From contig BSBM01000077.1 of assembly GCA_027924585.1 (NCBI GenBank), forward strand, positions 23,501 through 87,500: DNA of 64,000 nt, given 5' to 3'. This DNA comes from Larix kaempferi (taxonomy: Eukaryota > Streptophyta > Pinopsida > Pinales > Pinaceae). The position numbers were made by a program, and so were the translations under genes. The notes under the pieces are model-generated. The model made no database searches. It saw nothing but the letters and a program-made list of their open reading frames with translations, and was not told the DNA's origin. Within the stretch, counting starts at the first letter, position 1. Each line of letters opens with the position of its first letter. Shown here piece by piece: positions 12,060 through 23,960 of the stretch.

Positions 12060-14628
12060 ATGCGCAAGAAGTGAAGGTGACAGATATGCAACTTTGGAGT
12101 ATATCCAAAACTATAAACATCTGAAGAGGAAAAGAAGCATAGATGTGCAAGATGAATGCATAGACATGGATTCCAATTTGAAAAAGTATATCTAGCTACT
12201 TCATCCATTCTATCTGAAGATGTTTACAATGTCTTGAAGCTTATCTACAATAAAATATGTGAATCAAGGATGCATTAAGCATGAAACTTTGGAGTATATC
12301 TAATAGGTGTATTCATGTATAAGATATCAAGGAGACAATGTACATGAGCCAATATGAAGAAGTACATAATATGACACTTCATACAGATCCAAAAGGATAC
12401 TCCATGATGATACACTTCAAGAAGGAACCCAAGTAATGTACTCTACATCATGAAGTCCTTGTTCAGACATTGAGTCCACCAATTCGTACTCTACCATGTC
12501 ATAAAATGCAAAGGAGTTGGTTGGAAAATGATACAAATTCCCAAAATGCCAAGAAGGTGATTGGAATAGAGGGACAAGCAAGCTAACAATTCTATGTTTT
12601 GCTTGGTTGACAGTTGGGAGTGCATTGGAGGAAAGGAGCAACAGATAGATGAAAAATCATGAAAGTGTGCAAGTGCAACAAATCAAAAGATGCCTTCAAG
12701 TGGTGAGAAGTGCACAAGTTCCTAAATGGGTACAATCGGTTGAAGATCACAATGGAAAAATACTGCAGCCGATGAATAGAAATTGCGCAAGTCCCACAAG
12801 AAGGAATAAGGAAGAGGTCAAAGTCCCACAAATAAAATGTAGGAATGTGCACAATTTTCGTAAAGTTTTAATACAACAAAAGTGCATCACCCAAATGCAA
12901 TGATAAGTATGGGTCACAAACCAACTAAGTAGAAGTTGGAGAATGCATAAACTATGCAAGTTGGTAATAACACAAGGGCGCATTACCCCCAAAGGATGGT
13001 ATAAAAAACATCATTGAAACAACAAAGATCATGGACAAAGTGAAAGATTACGCACATACCAAAATGCAATGGTACATCTAGAGTGAAATGGTACATCACC
13101 AAGGTGCAAATTCCCACTAAGTTGTGAATCCTAAAGGCACTTGATACATCAGATATGACACATCAATAGCACAAATGATGACACATGACATATGCATTAT
13201 CCGTGAAGTATGGAATAAAAGATGCCACGACCGACTTGCAAACATACTATCCTTGTAGGACATGTATAAATAGAGATACAAGTTGAAGAATGAAAGATGT
13301 GAGAAGGGGAGCAAGTTGTGAAGCGGAGAAGTAAGATTGCAAGTTACAGTTTTTTTGGGGGGGCATCAAGTGGCTCATGGATGTAACAAAATGATCTAGT
13401 GAAGATTCGGATGTGCACATGCAGCAGAACAAATTTTTGATGATGCACAGAATGAAGTCTGTACAATTGTGAAAACGCTGAAAGGAATAAATACTGAACA
13501 ATGCACAAGTGCTAGATATCTTGAAGGACTGTATCGCAATTAGCACGTCGATAGTCACATAATTTGAAACAATAGAAGCGCAAAGAAAAAATTGATAGAT
13601 ATTATATATTGCGTGGATGTATTGCTGATGTAGATGAACTGAAGTGAAAGTGTGTGAAGTTGAATATTACATCTGATGCACAAGAGAAGAACAAAAGTAG
13701 AGTCAGACAGGAGAATCACGATGCAGATTATCTGATACAAGTGAATTATAATGAACGGACCAATCATTTGATGCATAGGAGGTCACAGATCATCTGAAGA
13801 ACTACAACACTTATTCAAAACAGACACATAATAAGGTGTGCAGTTACCATTGTTACTGGTGCTTCATTTCAGTACAACATATCTTCAATAGAAAGCACAC
13901 TTTCAGTTGAGCTTTGCAGTGACATAAAGAATAACGTTGAATCAGAAAGCGCAAACTACAACATCAGTAGAGCACACAATTCATGAAGTAAGTCATCAAT
14001 AGAATTATGAAATGAGAAGGTAGAGAAGTCAAGTGATGTATGCAATGCAGTAACAAATAACCGTCTACATACAAAAGTTGTGCAAAACAAAATTATTATC
14101 CAAAGACCTAAAGAAGTGCGCAGATTTGAAGGTCATCAAGACAAAAAAATATATTAGACATCACGGCAGTCGAACAGGGCAAGGAGACAGGGATTTGTAT
14201 ATTCCTTCAGGTTGGATCCTGTAAACAACAAGGAGATAGGGAGTTGCATCTTCCTTTAGGTTGGTGCTTGCAAAACAAAGCGACAGGGGGTCGGTTCCTC
14301 CTTCCAGTTGGCACTAGAGAAAACTTAGGGGGTTGGATCCTCCTTCCAGTTGGTGTTGGTAAACACATGAAGTTGGTGCTTCCTTGAATGTATTCTTTCA
14401 TACTATAAAGAATCATTCCATGTTTCTCTCCCATTTCGGTTTCCACGTGAAAATTATGTGTGTTATATGTTGATGATATGGTGTATGTACATGTGAATGT
14501 TAATTTACTGATGCATAAATGATGATTAAAGTTAAGTAAATTTTAATATGTTAAAGAAGGTAAAAATATGCTAATAATTGTGCTAATACTGATTCACCCC
14601 CCCTCTCAGTATTAAATCGATTCCAACA
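12060..14628 (+). other. Probable 5' LTR region of Copia element H (start not resolved)
   Basis: The right end, at 14628, reads ...CGATTCCAACA after a C-rich stretch ending CTCTCAG, a common ending for plant Copia LTRs. A primer-binding-like TGGTTTCATAGCA follows 2 bp later. The left end is not visible because no second LTR copy survives in the window for comparison. The sequence is rich in GCACAAG-type phrases and has no coding signal. The relic gene upstream is on the opposite strand, so it is unlikely to belong to H. Confidence 0.4.
14172..14390 (+). repeat. Degenerate ~50-bp tandem repeat in the presumed H LTR
   Basis: Four to five imperfect copies occur. Each carries a G-rich phrase (GGAGACAGGG, GGAGATAGGG, GCGACAGGGGG, TTAGGGGG) followed by TTCCTYYAGKTTGG-like text, at about 50-bp spacing. 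This could be a U3/R regulatory array, but the role is unknown. Confidence 0.55.
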
Positions 14629-14630
14629 AT

Positions 14631-14643
14631 TGGTTTCATAGCA
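14631..14643 (+). other. Primer-binding site of element H (decayed)
   Basis: TGGTTTCATAGCA matches the plant Copia initiator-Met tRNA primer site TGGTATCAGAGCA at 11 of 13 positions. It lies 2 bp after the CA that ends the presumed 5' LTR. Confidence 0.6.
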
Positions 14644-14704
14644 AGATTTCTTCAGTAACATATTAACATCTAGAAGACAAAAATAAACGCAGAATCCAAC
14701 AGAT

Positions 14705-15429
14705 ATGGACTCGAAATGTGAGGATGTAGCTGAAGTTTTGAAGGATAATTGATCAATGCACTATATGAAATGAGGAAGTCAAGGAAGAAAATCAAGCACC
14801 TACAGGAATCCCTTCTAAAATTTGAAGCAGACACCACCAAGATGATTAAATTGAAATAAGATAGATGTGAAAGTCTAGAAGCTAAAGTGGTTTCTCTAAG
14901 AAGTGAAATACAAAGATTAAATCTTTAGCTAGAACAAAGAGGAGGAAATGGTGTTGGCAAATATACTTTCCCAACCACAAACTATGCAGATGCTCTCAGG
15001 ACTCCACGATAAAAAATGCACCAAAAAGTTCAAAGAGTGAATCCTTTGAAAAGAAAGTTTGAACAACCTCAAAAACTATATCCTATCAGGTACCAGAATA
15101 TTTTCTTTGGAAACTGTTTCTACTGTCATAATTTTGGACATAAAGCAATAAATTGTAGAGCTTGTGCATTAGCTTATACCAGAAAGAATGGTCTGGGCAG
15201 TCAAATAAGTCCTAAACAGAGTATCCTCAGAAAACCACTTGAAATAGTGCATGAATATTCTAATCCTTTCATTATTCTAAGTTTAGAAGATGAATATTGT
15301 GGAACATCAAAACATCAGCAACAGCTTGAGAAACTCACTAAGATAGTTGAATATCAAAAATATCAAGGTCATCAGGAGGCATGTGACTTAGCCTTACATG
15401 CACAAAGTAGAAGAGAAAAATGTATATAG
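14705..15429 (+). pseudogene. H gag, C-terminal half with zinc knuckle
   Basis: An ATG at 14705 opens a frame that soon hits a stop. A second frame from about 14775 runs to 15429 with three internal stops. It encodes a lysine-rich coiled coil, then a CX2CX4HX4C zinc knuckle (CFYCHNFGHKAINC, 15115-15156) that binds RNA during packaging, and a glutamine-rich tail. The long helical capsid domain expected upstream is absent. The protein is not functional. Confidence 0.8.
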
Positions 15430-15952
15430 ATAGTGGCTGCTCCAAGCATATGACTGGAGATAAAAACACCATTTTGAATTTCAAAGACGACAAGGGAGGC
15501 GAGGAAAATGGCTTAGCCAAAATACTGGGAAAAGGACTAACAAGTCTAGGAAATGAAAAAAACCAAGGAAGATAATGTTTTATTAGTCAAGAATATGAAA
15601 CATAATCTCTTGAGTTTCATTCAGATGTGTGGCCAGGGTCACACCCTCACTTTTGACTCAGAAAAATGCATAATAAAAAACAAGGATACCGACATAATTG
15701 TAGCTACAACATCCAAAACTTCTAACAATACTTGCAATCTTGATGAGGGAAATTTTTTTTTTCTAGATGGGACAAATTGATGAAAGCTTTCTTTTGCACA
15801 GACGACTGGGACACATAAAAGTTGATAATTTGGTCAGAATCAATAGAAAACAAGTTGTAAGAGAGATTCCAAGGATTACAAAGCCGCCAAATTATTTTTG
15901 CAAACATTGTCTACACGAGAAACAAACCAAAATCAAGTACCCAAAAAAATAA
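15427..15952 (+). pseudogene. H protease and integrase zinc-binding region
   Basis: The aspartic-protease active-site motif DSGCSKHMTG begins at 15429, in a different frame from gag. A further frame (15553-15780) gives the linker before integrase, with the usual 'NLLSF' phrase. A third frame (15767-15952) gives the integrase HHCC zinc finger: HRRLGH followed by CKHC. Three frames within 530 bp show several indels. In an active element this region matures the polyprotein and helps integrase bind DNA. Confidence 0.82.
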
Positions 15953-15955
15953 TAC

Positions 15956-16640
15956 ACTAGTTCAAGACCTCTGGAATTAGTTCATTCAGAAATGTGTGGC
16001 CCTATGAGAACTAGAGGAATTAATGGTGAGGAATAGTTTCTTCTGTTCATTGACTATTACACTCGAATGACATGGGTATTCTTTCTTAATGCAAATTAAA
16101 TAAAAAAATTCAAAACTTTCAAAACCTTTAAGGAAGTAGTTGAAAATGATATCGATTTAAGAATAAAGTGCTTAAGAACGAAAAATGGAGGAGAAAACAC
16201 CTCAATAAGGTTTGATAACTACTGTGATAAATATGGAATCAAAAGACAGTTCTCAGTAGCTAGAACTCCACAACAAAATGGGGTAGAAGAAAGAAAGAAC
16301 AAGATTGTTCAAGAAATGGACAAGACCATGTTGAATGATTCAAGACTATTAGATTAGTTTTGGACACATGTCATTCATACAACTATACACATACTCAATA
16401 GATGTCTGATCAAAACAAAAAACAACTCAACACCTTACGAATTATGGAAAAAAAGACCACACACAGTCAAGAATGTCAGAATATTTGGAAGGAAATGATA
16501 CATAAAAAGAAATGATGTTACTCTTGGAAAATTTGATTCCATATCCAACGAAGGAATTTTTCTCAGCAACTCCTGCAAAAGAAAATATTATAAGTGTTAT
16601 AATTTGAGACTAGGAAAAATAGCTGAAAGTACTGAGGTAT
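15956..16640 (+). pseudogene. H integrase core, catalytic residues lost
   Basis: The frame of the zinc finger continues through the integrase core. The three acidic catalytic positions can be placed. The first Asp (usual HxDxxGP) is Glu in HSEMCGP. The second (usual DNGGEF) is Lys in TKNGGEN. The third is retained as Glu in QNGVEERKN. With two of three catalytic residues changed and four or more in-frame stops (for example near 16036 and 16357), it cannot catalyse integration. Confidence 0.82.
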
Positions 16641-16799
16641 AAACTTACAGAAGATTTGAGGATGATGATTTTCCACCGCTAGAAAAATCATATGAAGAAA
16701 CAGAAATACCACAAAAATAAGTATATCAGCAGGAAATAGAAGAAGGAAGATCAGATAAAAAATCCCCCTCCAAATTTCTCTAGAGAAATCATTCAAGGG

Positions 16800-17039
16800 A
16801 CTTAATTATTGCGTACAAAAATGTTGGAATCAGAAGTAGAAGAGTCCAGAACAATCCAGATGAAGAAGTACATTTATCACTACTATCGCAAATAGAACTA
16901 GAGGGAGTTGAGCAAGCCAAACTAGATGAAGGATGGATGAAGGCCATGATAGAAGAATTAGATCAAATTAGAAATAATGAGATGTGGGAACTTGTTCCAA
17001 GACCCAAGGACAAGAATGTCATAGGAACAAAGTGGGTGT
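16800..17039 (+). pseudogene. H reverse transcriptase, N-terminal piece
   Basis: This is the start of a Copia RT domain (phrases 'WMKAMIEELDQI', 'NEMWELVPRPKDK', 'GTKWV'). It ends abruptly where the LTR of element M begins at 17045. The rest of the domain resumes at 34728 on the same strand. The cut is therefore an insertion, not a natural end. Confidence 0.85.
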
Positions 17040-17044
17040 TGATG

Positions 17045-17717
17045 TGAAATTCTAAGTCACAACATATCTAAGAGCTAAGGATACCTCACAAAGAAAGAAT
17101 GAGCATAAAAGTTGAATAAGAGTGAAAACTGCAGTAAAAAAGAACATAAGAATAATTATGCAGCATAACTCATATAGGATCATAATAATGTCACATGATC
17201 CAATAATTAGTATAATGAACAATCATGATACAATGGAGAGAATTCGAATCACATGGGATAATTCAAACCTTAGTTGGTCTAGCATAGGGATTATCACCAC
17301 TATAGACCATAGGGATTATCACCACTAGAGTGCTCCGTCAAACATAATTGAACTGAACATAAACTCAGCTAAATGAAGACATAATCATTTAACTGACTAA
17401 GTAGTACGAAATAGTGAGTTTTCCATGCATTCTAGTCATAAAAGGGTGCATGAGGCCACAATCAATGGCATCCACAGCTCTAACCCCCCACAAGAGTCAT
17501 CTAACTCAAGTGGACTACACTGGAACACTTAGTAGGTTCCTATAAAATAGGGAACTGACTTAAGTGGTCCTAAAATGGTGCATGCAGGGCTCAAAAGGCG
17601 GTAGATGGATCCTGGATGACATATGCAAACCACTAGGGGGGAAATGACATCATCAATAACTAGGAAAAATAAATAATACTAGGTAGGACAAGGATGGAGT
17701 ATTGAAATATCCTAACA
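17045..17717 (-). repeat. M 3' LTR
   Basis: 673 bp, closely similar along its length to 34074-34727. On the minus strand it starts TGTTAGGATATTTC and ends AATTTCA. The flanking DNA at 17718 on carries the polypurine tract, which fixes it as the 3' LTR of a minus-strand element. Confidence 0.85.
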
Positions 17718-18056
17718 CCTCCTCTTAATCCATACTTTTTCATCCTGGGCCCTGGTTTCTAAGACCAAAGGTCACCCATACAATCAAATAAATGATAAAA
17801 AAAAGTTGTCCATGAACCAAGGAAATGGGTAAAAAACTCATGGGAAAAATACCCCCCTCAAAAAGAACAGCAGTAGGGAAATAAAAGAACCTTCATACTA
17901 AGCAGAGAAGGAAAACACTTTCCTCAATGAAAAAATTTGCAAAAATATTGACAAGTTTCTCCTCTGTAGGATAACAATGCAGGTGCTAGATCTGGATTTG
18001 TATCTCTGATGTACCTCCCATTGTGTAGAAGTTGTATTTTCCAAAACAAGTTTTTT
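17718..18056 (-). other. M internal 3' end with polypurine tract
   Basis: On the minus strand this is the last internal piece of M. The purine tract (GGATTAAGAGGAGG, complement of 17718-17731) lies directly before the LTR. The rest is non-coding. It is separated from the rest of M by the A-D insertion. Confidence 0.7.
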
Positions 18057-18228
18057 TGTTGATGTATATGTAACTTTAGAATGTATTTCACATATATGTA
18101 TATTGTATTCCTATAATGATGTTATTATTCCTCTATACGGAAGTGGTTGTATTCCTATAGAGATGTTATTATTCCTCTATACGGAAGTGTCATCATTTAT
18201 ATTGTAAGTGTCGTAACTTATACTTGAT

Positions 18229-18360
18229 GGGTTATTAGACCACCTTGTTGGGGTCGGCCCTATATAAGTCATGTGGGTCAAAGGGTTATTAGACCACCCT
18301 ATTGGGGGTCGGCCATGTGGGTCAAAGGGTTATTAGACCACCCTAGTGGGGGTCGGCCCA
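18229..18360 (+). repeat. Three U3 direct repeats in the LTR
   Basis: GGGTTATTAGACCACC starts at 18229, 18283 and 18327, each followed by a TGGGG(G)TCGGCC phrase. The array lies 70-200 bp before the TATA box and recurs in every LTR of A-D, B-C and E-F, mutated here and there. Its position suggests an enhancer-like array; binding factors are unknown. Confidence 0.75.
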
Positions 18361-18427
18361 GTCAGAATTATGTTAAGTGGTTAAGTTGAGGCCGACCTAG
18401 TTGAGTAAAGGTCAAGTCAAGTTAGTG

Positions 18428-18435
18428 TATAAATA
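18428..18435 (+). promoter_or_regulatory. LTR TATA box
   Basis: TATAAATA followed by a GA/TC-rich initiator-like stretch. The same box is at 21555, 27626 and 31680 in the three other plus-strand LTRs. Transcription would start a few tens of bases downstream. Confidence 0.75.
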
Positions 18436-18746
18436 GAGAGTGTGTCTCTCTCATTTTACACATTTTATTCTCTCACTCACACTTTGGAGAGTGGTGCACT
18501 TGTGAAGGAGGAGGCTCTGCTGCTAGGAGAAGACTATCTCTTGTATTCTGGTTGTATCATTGCTCTATCTATCTCTGAGGAAGTTATTGGGGTTTTTCAC
18601 CTTTATGGTTTTCCCCAAGTAAACTCAATGTCTCTTGTGTGCTTGCATTATTGTGTCCATGATTGATATGCTGTAGATTTGCTGTACATGTTGTTCTCTC
18701 AGTTAAGATCCTAGATCAGATTGAAGTAAATTCTGAAAATTTAACA

Positions 18747-18759
18747 TGGTATCAGAGCT
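18747..18759 (+). other. Primer-binding site of A-D
   Basis: TGGTATCAGAGCT directly abuts the LTR end. This is the standard initiator-Met tRNA primer site of plant Copia elements. First-strand cDNA synthesis starts here. Confidence 0.9.
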
Positions 18760-19135
18760 AGCCTGAAAGAAGGCATGATATGGCATGTATGACACTTGTT
18801 GCACTTACGATGCTAGGGCTTGATATAGCAAAAACAAGTCATCGTAGCACTTTCGCTATAAATTCGTTTTGGCGAATTTTTCGGATCTGAAACATTTACA
18901 GGTCGAATATTAGATTCCCATGTACCATTTTTCCAAAGGACAACCTCTAATTCATTGTACTTTGTGATTTATGATCTGTACAATATAGGGTTTTTGCCTC
19001 TTCCAGATCTGAGTCAAAATCAGGTGACCTTGGGAAAAAGGTCATAACTTGGGCTAGGAAGATCCAAATGAAATTTCATAAAATGTGACAGGTAGTACAT
19101 AGACTGTACTATCTCAAGAAAGGTTTTCAGAGGCC

Positions 19136-19665
19136 GAAGTTGAACCAGTGACACGTGGCATGCCGTACAATTTCGCTTTCCTGTATTATCCCATAAACAG
19201 GTCATGTTGCGAAACTTGGCATAACTCTCTCTCAGAGAATCCAATTGAGGTCAGACCTATTGGGATGGAAATATAATAGGTAGGGATATCTCAGGAACAT
19301 TTTTCAAAGATAGAAGTTGAACCAATGACACGTGGAATGCCGTACAAGTTCACTCTCCTGTATTATCCCATAAACAGGTCACGTTGCGACACTTGGAATA
19401 ACTCTCTCTCAGAGAATCCAATTGAGGTCAGACCTATCGGGATGGAAAGATAACAGGTCGGGCTATCTCAAAAATGTTTTTCATAGGCCGAAGTTGAAAC
19501 AATGACACATGGCACTCCGTACAAGTTCGCTCTCCTGTGTTATCCCATAAACAAGTCATGTTACGACACTTGGCATAACTCTCTCTCAGAGAATCCAATT
19601 GAGGTCAGACCTATCGGGATGGAAAGATAATAGGTCGGGTTATCTCAAAAACATTTTTCAGACCC
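19136..19665 (+). repeat. 177-bp tandem repeat in the A-D leader, 3 copies
   Basis: GAAGTTGAAMCARTGACAC-type units start at 19136, 19313 and 19490, exactly 177 bp apart. Each contains a 'CCCATAAACAGGTCA' phrase and 'CTCTCTCAGAGAATCCAATTG'. Copy B-C has about two units (from 22261). The array is non-coding and lies between the primer site and the gag stub. Confidence 0.8.
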
Positions 19666-20257
19666 TGTGGATCAAAAAGTTTGGAGTTACACCAGAAACA
19701 ATCAGGTACATATTTCTATCCAAACAAAATTATTTTTGAGTACCTTCATTCATGGCTTCCGGAATTTAGGGCTTCGAAGAAAGTTGGAATTTTTGTAATC
19801 AGAGACCACAGCTGGATGCTACTCATCAAAATCAAAATTTAGAGACCAAGATCAGATTTTTTGGTTGGGCAGAAGGCCGGGCTTGATCAAACCCTAGTTC
19901 GGGACTTTGATCTGAAAGATGGAAAATTAGGGCTTCTGCAAAAATTGAAATTTTGGAAATTTGTGACCACGGCTGGAAGCTCCTCAGAAAAATCAAAGCT
20001 TAAAGTTTTGAATCAAATATTTTGGTTGGGTGAAGCTTCGGGAAACTCAAACCCTAATTCAGGGTCCTTCCTAGTGAATCCAGAAATCTAAAAGGCAATT
20101 TTGAGGGGTGAAACTTTGCAGTTTTCAAATTCTGGATATACCAACTTGATCAGCTCATCAAGGCACATATTTCTCTCCTTTTGGAAGTTTGAAATTCAAA
20201 GTTTGAATTTTTGGGGTTTCTTTGACAAACCCTAATCCAGCTCCAGGTCCAATTCTT

Positions 20258-20380
20258 GCAAATCAAGTGGATTGGGTTAATCCTAGAAGAAGATGGATTG
20301 GTCACCTGCATAAGTGAAGAAGTTCCTGTTTCAGAGGGAGATGAGGCTAAGGCCTTCCATAAGAGGATTGATTACAAGCA
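20258..20380 (+). pseudogene. A-D gag stub
   Basis: A short frame reading WIGLILEEDGLVTCISEEV and on to DEAKAFHK matches the N-terminal capsid segment of the intact gag in element G (RIGLILEENELDSYIKED). It ends after about 40 codons at a GTATGT motif (20404), where non-coding spacer begins. The zinc knuckle and protease are missing from this copy. Confidence 0.7.
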
Positions 20381-21227
20381 ATCTTGACAGGTATGGCTTA
20401 CAGGTATGTTTCGAATTCTATTCATGGTTAAGTTTATGCTATGTTTGTCTTCATATCATTACAGTACAATCTTGATTAATTACTATACTTGTCGTATTAC
20501 CTTAATAGAAGATATTCATTGATTAAGGTTTTGAAACTTATGATTGTACTAATGCATTGTGATGTTGTAAGAGGTTTATGTTGTTCGCTAACATAAAAGG
20601 TACACCAAGAAAGACAAATCATATTCTACTTCAAGAACATATGATCATGGTGACATGAAGACAAAGATTCATCCATTGTCATGGATCACATAGAAGATCT
20701 ACTTACGAGGTATGTATAACTTGGTTCTACAATGGCTCACTTATGAGACATGCAGGTTACTAGCACAAGTCATTGAAGAGAACCAGAAGACATTATGCGG
20801 GTATGTTAGACATAACCAGCTAGCATACTAATCCAGGTATGTTTTTCCTATATCAAGCTAGAATCCTACCTTGTGTTAGGATCTTATACTGTTGTGTTGT
20901 TGATAATGATTATTCATGAAGTCATAGGTTTGAATAGTCATGGTTGTATGCATATTATGTTTCTAACCATAATTGATGATATGACTAACCAAAAGAATCG
21001 TGAAGGTATAGGTTTGAGTAATCACGGGTTTATGCATTGATGATTTAACTAAGCAGAAGAGTCCTATGATCAAATAAGAATATGCATGAGTAAAAGAAGA
21101 CTTCCCTAAAACCTTGAATACTAATTCTTATTATCTGTGAATGATCATGACTATACATGTTTAAGATTATTGTGTTTTGCTAGTATTAAGATTATACTAA
21201 TAAATGTGTGATTATGTATGAGACCTC
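20381..21227 (+). other. Intron-like spacer of A-D (left part, up to B-C)
   Basis: Non-coding sequence containing GTATGT at 20404, 20710, 20801 and 20837 and an AG-ended ACATGCAG before GTTACTAG (about 20755). The short pieces between them keep an exon-like look. The spacer is cut at 21227 by B-C and resumes at 27945. Confidence 0.5.
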
Positions 21228-21873
21228 TGTTGATGTATATGTAACTTCGGAATGTATTTCACATATATGTATATTGTATTCCTATAGAGATGTTATTATT
21301 CCTCTATACGGAAGTGTCGTCATTTATATTGTAAGTGTCGTAACTTATATTTGATAGGTTATTAGACCACCTTGTTGGGGTCGGCCCTGTATAAGTCATG
21401 TGGGTCAAAGGGTTATTAGACCACCCTATTGGGGGTCGGCCACGTGGGTCAAAGGGTTATTAGACCACCCTAGTGGGGGTCGACCCAGTCAACATTATGT
21501 TAAGTGGTTAAGTTGAGGCCGACCTAGTTGAGTAAAGGTCAAGTCAAGTTAGTGTATAAATAGAGAGTGTGTCTCTCTCATTTTACACATTCTATTCTCT
21601 CACTCACACTTTGGAGAGTGGCGCACTTGTGGAGGAGGAGGCTCTGCTGCTAGGAGAAGACTATCTCTTGTATTCTGGTTGTATCATTGCTCTATCTATC
21701 TCTGAGGAAGTTATTGGGGTTTTTCACCTTTATGGTTTTCCCCAAGTAAACTCTGTGTCTCTTGTGTGCTTGCATTATTGTGTCCATGATTGATATGCTG
21801 TAGATTTGCTGTACATGTTGTTCTCTCAGTTAAGATCCTAGATTAGATTGAAGTAAATTCTGAAAATTTAACA
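21228..21873 (+). repeat. B-C 5' LTR
   Basis: Same family as the 690-bp LTRs but with only one copy of the 44-bp block, hence 646 bp. It has a TATA box at 21555 and the triple U3 repeat. It is followed directly by the primer site TGGTATCAGAGCT at 21874-21886. Confidence 0.92.
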
Positions 21874-22890
21874 TGGTATCAGAGCTAGCCTGAAAGAAGG
21901 CATGATATGGCATGTATGACACTTGTTGCACTTACGATGCTAGGGCTTGATATAGCAAAAACTAGTCATCGTAGCACTTTCGCTATAAATCCATTTTGGA
22001 AAATTTTTCAGATATGAAACTTTTACAGGTTGAATATCAAATCCCCATGTACCTTGTGTCCAAAGGAAACCTCTAATTCGTTGTACTTTATGATTTATGA
22101 TCTGTACAATATAGGGTTTCTGCTTCTTCCATATCTGAGTCAAAATCAGGTGACCTTGGGAAAAAGGTCATAACTTGGGCTAGGAAGCTCCAAATGAAAT
22201 TTCATAAAAAGTGATAGGTAGTACACAGACTGTACTATCTCAAGAAAATATTTCAGAGGCCGAAGTTGAACCACTGACACATGGCATGCCATACAAGTTC
22301 GCTCTCATGTATTGTCACATAAACAGGTCACATTGCGACACTTCGCATAACTCTCTCTCAGAGAATCCAATTGAGGTTAGACCTATTGGGATGGAAAGAT
22401 AACAAGTCAGGATATCTCAAGAAAAAATTTCAAAGGCCGAAGTTGAAACAGTGACATGTGGCACTCCATACAAGTTCGCTCTCCTGTATTATCCCATAAA
22501 CAGGTCACGTTGCGACACTTGGCATAACTCTCTCTCAGAGAATCCAATTGAGGTCAGACCTGTTGGGATGGAAAGATAACAGGTCGGGTTATCTCAAAAG
22601 AAATATTCCAGACCCTACAGATCAAAAATTTCAAAGTTACACCAGAAACAAATCAAATCTTTTGGTTGGGTGAAGCTCCAGGAAACTCAAACCCTAATTC
22701 AGGGTCCTCCCCAGTGAATCCAGAAATCTAAAAGGCAATTTTTGGGGGGTGAAACTTTGCAGTTTTCAAATTCTGAATATACCAACTTGATCAGCTCATC
22801 AAGGTGCATATTTCTATCCTTTTGGAAGTTTGAAATTCAAAGTTTGAATTTTCGGGGTTTCTTTGACAAACCCTAATCCAGCTCCAGGTC
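21874..22890 (+). other. B-C primer site and leader
   Basis: The primer site is at 21874-21886, followed by about 1 kb of non-coding leader with roughly two copies of the 177-bp repeat (units near 22261 and 22438). The leader is shorter than that of A-D: besides a repeat unit it lacks a stretch equivalent to about 19690-19990. Confidence 0.65.
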
Positions 22891-23010
22891 CAGTTCTTGC
22901 AAATCAAGTGGATTGGGTTGATCCTAAAAGAAGATGGATTGGTCACCTGCATAAGTGAAGAAGTTCCTATCTCAGAGGGAGATGAGGCGAAGGCCTTCCA
23001 TAAGAAGATT
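22891..23010 (+). pseudogene. B-C gag stub
   Basis: The frame reads IKWIGLILKEDGLVTCISEE and continues to DEAKAFHKKI. This is the same 40-codon gag fragment as in A-D, ending before a GTATGT at 23041. It retains the capsid N-terminal segment only. Confidence 0.7.
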
Positions 23011-23040
23011 ACAAGCAATCTTGACAGGTATGGCTTACAG

Positions 23041-23960
23041 GTATGTTTCATGGTTAAGTTTATCATATGTTTGTCTTCATATCATTATAGTACAATCTTG
23101 ATTAATTACTGGACTTGTCGTATCACCTTAATAGAGATATTCATTGATTAAGGTTTTGACACTTATGATTGTACTAATGCATTGCGATGTTGTATAAGGT
23201 TTATGTTGTTTGCTAATACAAAAGGTACACCAATAAAGTCAAATCATGTTCTACTTTAAGAACATATGCTCATGGTGACATCAAGACAAATATTCATCCA
23301 TTGTCATGGATCACATAGAAGATCTACTTTCGAGGTATGTATAACTTGGTTCTACAATGGTTAACTTATGAGACATGCAGGTTACTAGCACAAGTCACTG
23401 AAGAGAACCAGAAGACATTATGCGGGTATGTTAGACATAACTAGCTAGCATGCTAATCCAAGTATGTTTTTCATATATCAAGCTAGAATCCTACCTTGTG
23501 TTAGGATCTTATACTGTTGTGTTGTTGATAATGATTATTCATGAAGTCATAGGTTTGAGTAATCATGGTTGTATGCATATTATGTTTCTAACCATAATTG
23601 ATGATATGACTAACCAGAAGAATCATGAAGGTATAGGTTTGAATAATCACGGGTTTTATGCATATTATATCTCTTATCTTGATTGATTATTCAACTAACC
23701 AGAAGAGTCCTATGATCAAATAAGAATATTTATGAATAAAAGAAGACTTCCCTGAAACCTTGAATACTAATGTTTATTATCTGTGAATGATCATGAATAT
23801 ACATGTTTAAGATTATTATGTTTTGTTAGTATTAAGATTATACTAATAAATGTGTGATTATGTATGAGACCTCAAGGATAACACAATGATGATACTAATA
23901 AGCATGCATAGTGATTAAGGATGGATGTCAGTTCAAGGACAGGTAATCCAGGAAGCAAAG
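23041..23960 (+). other. B-C spacer with intron-like borders
   Basis: GTATGT occurs at 23041, 23335, 23426 and 23462. ACATGCAG ends at 23380, leaving a 45-bp exon-like island (23381-23425). The lack of coding potential contrasts with the recognisable stubs on each side. The same borders are present at the matching places in A-D. Confidence 0.5.

Larger units (their letters stand above)
18057..18746 (+). repeat. A-D 5' LTR
   Basis: Begins TGTTGATGTATATG and ends TTTAACA. It includes two copies of a 44-bp block (TATAGAGATGTTATTATTCC type, 18105-18190), a triple U3 repeat (18229-18360) and a TATAAATA box (18428). It is followed at once by the primer-binding site. Confidence 0.92.

Noticed and set aside
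12060-14628. Attempt to pair a 5' LTR of H with sequence after 36395
   Set aside because: I could not find a shared stretch long enough, so the LTR start and H's target duplication are left open.
18442-18666. 74-codon frame open in all four plus-strand LTRs (also 21569, 27640, 31694)
   Set aside because: It starts at GTG, lies in the R/U5 region just after the TATA box, and is shared only because the LTRs are copies. There is no protein motif and no independent conservation.
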